From the NCBI RefSeq assembly GCF_019977655.1, contig NZ_AP024849.1, positions 5,817,001 to 5,881,000 on the forward strand: a stretch of 64,000 nt of DNA, written 5' to 3'. Numbering within the stretch: the first letter of the stretch is position 1; the number at the start of each line of letters is the position of its first letter. This stretch comes from Clostridium gelidum. Its GTDB lineage: Bacteria > Bacillota > Clostridia > Clostridiales > Clostridiaceae. A program made the translations under genes and the position numbers. Of this stretch, positions 60,615 to 64,000 are shown piece by piece. The notes under the pieces were generated by a model, which worked only from the letters and a program-made list of their open reading frames with translations, was not told where the DNA came from and did no database searches.

Positions 60615-60642
60615 GAAAAGGCTTAACCATTACAGTTAAGCC
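60615..60642 (-). terminator. terminator supplied to tRNA-Arg by element B
   Basis: GGCTTAAC pairs with GTTAAGCC around 7 bases; the minus strand continues TTTTCTT. It sits 16 bases after the tRNA 3' end, inside the element. Confidence 0.75.
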
Positions 60643-60657
60643 ATTCTTTGTTATTCA

Positions 60658-60674
60658 TTGGTACTCCCAGTGGG
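60658..60674. other. att core within tRNA-Arg, right end of element B
   Basis: TTGGTACTCCCAGTGGG covers the encoded CCA, discriminator, acceptor strand and part of the T-arm of the tRNA. Identical copies at 22326 and 40500. Confidence 0.9.
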
Positions 60675-60733
60675 AATCGGACCCACATCTGTCCCTTAGG
60701 AGGGGACTGTTCTATCCATTTAACTATGAGAGC
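60659..60733 (-). tRNA. tRNA-Arg (CCT)
   Basis: A 75-base tRNA with encoded CCA. The acceptor 5' strand GCTCTCA pairs with TGGGAGT, the anticodon loop CTCCTAA gives anticodon CCT, and the T-loop is GGTCCGATTCC. It is kept functional by the integrated elements, whose cores rebuild its 3' end. Arg-CCT is a well known integration site for phages and islands. Confidence 0.95.
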
Positions 60734-60833
60734 ATATATTAAAGAATCAAACTAAACATTTAATTCTTACTCATAAATTCTATTATAATTATTTACTATT
60801 GTCAAATTTATAATGAATATTTTGGGTATTTAT

Positions 60834-60873
60834 AAAAGGTTATCTTAATCACATCTTTAAGATAACCTTTTTT
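60834..60873 (-). terminator. terminator downstream of the P-type ATPase
   Basis: AAAAGGTTATCTTA pairs perfectly with TAAGATAACCTTTT, with T-runs on both sides. It lies 12 bases after the ATPase stop. Confidence 0.85.
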
Positions 60874-60884
60874 AATTCTGTTTT

Positions 60885-63272
60885 TTATATTGTTTTAACT
60901 TTGAATTTCTTATTAACTCTGACTCTAAATATATCTACAATCCTAGTTATTAAAGGGCTTGATAGTACTATTACAGTTAATAATATTATCCAATGCTTTA
61001 AATGTATTTCAGATAAGCTAAATATATATCGTCCAATTGGAGTTAAAAATGCAAGGACTATAATTCCAAACATACTTAAGCACATTACTGTTTTAAATTT
61101 ACTTAACGGTCTTGCAACTCTAAATAGTATTACCATACTAATTCCTGCAAACATTAATACTGATAAAGTTCTACTGTACATCATTGGTAACCCCGTTTGA
61201 AATGCTATCAAAAATGTACCCAGTGTAAATAAGGCAAGTAATATTCCATTTGGAATACTAACTGTAAGTATTCTAGGTAAAAATCCTTTTTTAACACCAC
61301 CAGCACTAGGTAATAATGCTAAGAAGAATGATGGAATTCCTATAGCGCAACTTCCTATTAAAGATAGCTGTATTGGTAATATAGGATATTCTATAAACAT
61401 TACTGAGCAAATAAATGATAATATTACCGAGTATACAGTTTTTGATAAAAATAATTCTGAAACTCTTTCTAAATTGTTAATTTGTTTTCTTCCCTCTTCA
61501 ACAACCTTAGGAAGTGCAGCAAAATCTGATTTCATTAATACTAATTGTGCTACAGCCTTAGTTGCATCGGATCCATTTGCCATAGCGATTCCACAATCTG
61601 ATGATTTTAATGCAAGTACATCATTTACTCCATCACCTGTCATTGCAACGGTATGACCCATTTCTTGAAGCTTTAAAACAATCTTCTTCTTTTGATGTGG
61701 CGAAACTCTTCCAAAAACAGAAGTCCTATTTATTAATTCCTTTAATTTTTCATCATCTTCTGGCAGATCTCTTGCATCAACGTAATTCTCCCAATTCTTC
61801 ACCCCAGCACGTCTTGCAACTTCTGAAACTGTAACAGGACTATCTCCTGATATTATTTTGACATCTACACCTTGTTGATTAAAATATTTCAATACATATG
61901 GAGCTGCGTCTCTTATAATATCTTCAATCAATATTAATGCAACACTTTCTATCTTTCCTTCTAAATCTTCATTTAATTTATTATGAAGATTTGCTAATAA
62001 TAAAACTCTTTTTCCCTTTTGAGCTTCTTCTTTAACCAAATGCTCTATGAAATGATATTCCTTATTTAATATTATTTCTGGTGCACCAAGAATCCATGTC
62101 CCAAGATCTTCAAAAGTAACTCCACTCCACTTCCTTTTAGAGGAAAATGCAATTTTGTCAATACACTTTATACTCTTGTCATATTCTTCATATCTAGCTA
62201 AAATAGCTTTTTGTGTTGGATTATTATTTGGAACATTATTAACTAATGCTGCTAATATTGTATCTATTTCTTCTGAATCTCTATCACCAATATTTTTAAC
62301 TTCTGATAATTTCAAATCTCCTTGTGTCAAAGTCCCTGTTTTATCTAAACAAAGTACATCTACTCTTGCTAAAACTTCTGTAGCACTTAATTCTTGAACT
62401 AAAGTATCATATTTAGACAATCTTATAATTGAAACTATAAATGTAGCACTTGTTAGCAAAACTAGTCCTTCTGGTATCATTCCAACAATTCCCGATACGG
62501 CTCCTATAGCAGCATCTTGCCATGTATTCCCAGGAATTCGCAGCTGAGTTATTATAAGTAGAACTGATAACGGCGGTACAATGAATAGTATTACTTTAAA
62601 AATTTTATTTATTGCTTCTTGTAAATCCGAGTTTATTATTTTAAATTGCCTTGCCTCTTCTGCAAGCGTTGAAGAATAAGTTTCTTTTCCAACCTTTTTA
62701 ACCAAGGCATAACCATCTCCAGCTACAACAAAACTACCAGATAATAATTTTTCTTCAGTGCGCTTAAGAATGGCATCTGCTTCTCCAGTTAACATAGATT
62801 CATCTATTTCTAATCCATTGCTATATAAAACTTCTCCATCTGCTAATATCTGTAACCCTGTTTCTAGGTAAAGTACATCATCTAAAACAATCTCTTCTAT
62901 AGGAATTTTCTGTATTTCTCCATCTCTAAGAACTTTTGCGTGAGCCATGCTTATAACAGATAATTTTTCTAGTGTATACTTTGCTTTAACTTCTTGAACT
63001 ACACCAATTAGCGTATTAACTATAATAACACCCACAAATATTGCATTCTTAGGTGATCCCGCTAAAATGATTACTGCTGCAAGTACAAAATTTATAGCAT
63101 TAAACATTGTAAATAAATTTGCTCTTATTATTTGAGGTATAGTTCTTGATGGTGTTTTAGGAATATTATTAACTTTTCCCTCTTTAATTCTTTGTTTAAC
63201 TTCCTTTGATGTTAATCCTATTATATTTTCTTCATTAATGTCCTTTATATCCACTATATTATTTAAATTCAT
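60885..63272 (-). CDS. cation-translocating P-type ATPase, CtpE-like
   Basis: A 795-residue membrane pump. The phosphorylation motif DKTGTLTQG is near residue 310, the actuator motif is LTGEAD near 165, and the hinge is MTGDGVNDVLALKSSDCGIA. The membrane motif GMIPEGLVLLTS in segment 4 is of the PEGL type seen in CtpE (a Ca2+ importer in mycobacteria) rather than the PEG(L/V)P of other pumps. About ten membrane segments. There are no N-terminal metal-binding domains. The ion is therefore probably Ca2+, by inference. The start at 63272 follows AGGGGAATTTT. Confidence 0.9.
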   Translation of the reverse strand: MNLNNIVDIKDINEENIIGLTSKEVKQRIKEGKVNNIPKTPSRTIPQIIRANLFTMFNAINFVLAAVIILAGSPKNAIFVGVIIVNTLIGVVQEVKAKYTLEKLSVISMAHAKVLRDGEIQKIPIEEIVLDDVLYLETGLQILADGEVLYSNGLEIDESMLTGEADAILKRTEEKLLSGSFVVAGDGYALVKKVGKETYSSTLAEEARQFKIINSDLQEAINKIFKVILFIVPPLSVLLIITQLRIPGNTWQDAAIGAVSGIVGMIPEGLVLLTSATFIVSIIRLSKYDTLVQELSATEVLARVDVLCLDKTGTLTQGDLKLSEVKNIGDRDSEEIDTILAALVNNVPNNNPTQKAILARYEEYDKSIKCIDKIAFSSKRKWSGVTFEDLGTWILGAPEIILNKEYHFIEHLVKEEAQKGKRVLLLANLHNKLNEDLEGKIESVALILIEDIIRDAAPYVLKYFNQQGVDVKIISGDSPVTVSEVARRAGVKNWENYVDARDLPEDDEKLKELINRTSVFGRVSPHQKKKIVLKLQEMGHTVAMTGDGVNDVLALKSSDCGIAMANGSDATKAVAQLVLMKSDFAALPKVVEEGRKQINNLERVSELFLSKTVYSVILSFICSVMFIEYPILPIQLSLIGSCAIGIPSFFLALLPSAGGVKKGFLPRILTVSIPNGILLALFTLGTFLIAFQTGLPMMYSRTLSVLMFAGISMVILFRVARPLSKFKTVMCLSMFGIIVLAFLTPIGRYIFSLSEIHLKHWIILLTVIVLSSPLITRIVDIFRVRVNKKFKVKTI

Positions 63273-63501
63273 TAAAATTCCCCTGCCTATGTAAATTATT
63301 TTTGCTATACTATTTCATAGAATTAATCATTATAATATATATTATACATTTATTAATATTATTTTTCCCTATATATTTACTTAATTTTATATTAATTTTA
63401 TCTAAATTTAATATGTTCGCAATTTATTAAAGCTTTTAAAAGATTGACTTTTATAATATACTGATTAGTATAAAATTTAATTTATTAAGGATGTGTTATA
63501 G

Positions 63502-64000
63502 GTGATAATAAGAACTATATTTTTTTATACCTGTCTTCTAGTAAGTTTTATTGTTACTTCTTTTTTGGGAATTAATGTAAAACTTTTAAATAATAAAGGT
63601 GACATAAAAAAAACAGATCACTATATTCAGAAAGTAGCGTATAAATGGGCTAGATTTGTTATGAATGCATCTGGTGCCAAAATTAATGTTATAGGTGTAG
63701 ATAATCTTCCTAAAGATCAAACTGTACTATTTGTATCAAATCATCAAAGTAATTTTGATATACCATTATTATTAAGCGCCATTGATATGCCAAAGGGGTT
63801 TATTGGAAAGAAAGAGCTTGAAAACTGGCCTTTTATTTCCACTTGGATGAAATATATGAATTGCATTTTTATGGATAGAGATAATTTAAGAAAATCTGCA
63901 CAATCCATAGTTGAAGGTATTAACTTATTAAAATCTGGTTATTCAATGGTAATTTTTCCCGAAGGAACTAGGAGTAAAGGGCAACCTGTTGATGAATTTA
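63502..64000 (+). CDS. plsC: 1-acyl-sn-glycerol-3-phosphate acyltransferase (PlsC), 3' end outside the window
   Basis: Partial gene (166 codons visible). A membrane segment near the N-terminus (IFFYTCLLVSFIVTSFLG) is followed by the acyltransferase block I HX4D motif in NHQSNFDIP, block II in WMKYMNCIFMDRDN and block III PEGTRSKG at the edge. It makes phosphatidic acid from lysophosphatidic acid. The start is a GTG at 63502, ten bases after AAGGA. It is divergent from the ATPase gene with 230 bases between. Confidence 0.92.
   Translation, partial: MIIRTIFFYTCLLVSFIVTSFLGINVKLLNNKGDIKKTDHYIQKVAYKWARFVMNASGAKINVIGVDNLPKDQTVLFVSNHQSNFDIPLLLSAIDMPKGFIGKKELENWPFISTWMKYMNCIFMDRDNLRKSAQSIVEGINLLKSGYSMVIFPEGTRSKGQPVDEF

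Noticed and set aside
40500..60657. Complete prophage
   Set aside because: Integrase, repressors and replication genes are phage-like, but no terminase, portal, capsid, tail or lysis gene is present, so a satellite is the better reading.

Overview
The window is low-GC clostridial DNA. Intergenic regions are very AT-rich, ribosome binding sites are strong (AGGAGG type), many starts are TTG or GTG, methyl-accepting chemotaxis proteins (MCPs) are abundant, and there is a UviA/UviB-type locus. It fits Clostridium sensu stricto, perhaps the C. beijerinckii / C. saccharoperbutylacetonicum neighbourhood. The genus is an inference from gene content, not a database match.

Region 1 (1-22.3 kb) is ordinary chromosome, mostly transcribed leftward. 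It holds a Cfa-type lipid methyltransferase and three MCPs. A FadR/LldR-type GntR regulator lies beside a collapsed lrgAB locus, and the lrg and MCP promoters are copies of each other, each with a GntR-like operator at the start site. Further right are tRNA-Ser(GGA), a flavodoxin-like protein, a CDP-alcohol phosphatidyltransferase, tadA, a CNNM/CBS membrane protein, rarA, a replisome-organizer-like protein, an HSL-type esterase and a MEDS-domain protein.

Region 2 (22.3-60.7 kb) is a tandem array of two integrative elements in the 3' end of tRNA-Arg(CCT) at 60659-60733. The 17-bp core TTGGTACTCCCAGTGGG occurs at 22326, 40500 and 60658. Each element has its own flanking repeats that look like integrase arm sites: TGTCGGTA for element A, TAGTACAA for element B.

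Element A (about 18.2 kb, 22326-40499) looks like an integrated plasmid. It has a Rep_3 initiator with four iterons, a serine resolvase, a DUF3800 gene cluster beside a predicted small RNA, a secreted subtilase and an IS1182 copy. Its most striking part is a candidate bacteriocin regulon at 35.0-38.2 kb. This contains a UviA/TcdR-like sigma factor, a UviB/BhlA holin-like protein, two distantly related small toxin-like proteins with opposing membrane immunity candidates, and three matching unusual promoters. Its integrase was destroyed by a deletion that fused an IS3-family orfB to the integrase C-terminus.

Element B (about 20.2 kb, 40500-60657) has the plan of a phage satellite (PICI-like). 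It carries an intact integrase, divergent XRE regulators with four operators, an excisionase-like protein, a DnaD-like initiator, a DnaC-like loader, an 850-bp repeat-rich candidate origin and its own sigma-like regulators. There are no capsid, tail or terminase genes. Its left half is a cargo region of unrecognised proteins: a possible HEPN-like protein, a coiled-coil membrane protein, a tyrosine-recombinase-like protein that appears to lack catalytic residues, and a second resolvase beside a 69-bp interrupted palindrome.

Region 3 (60.7-64 kb) returns to chromosome with a CtpE-like P-type ATPase and the start of plsC.
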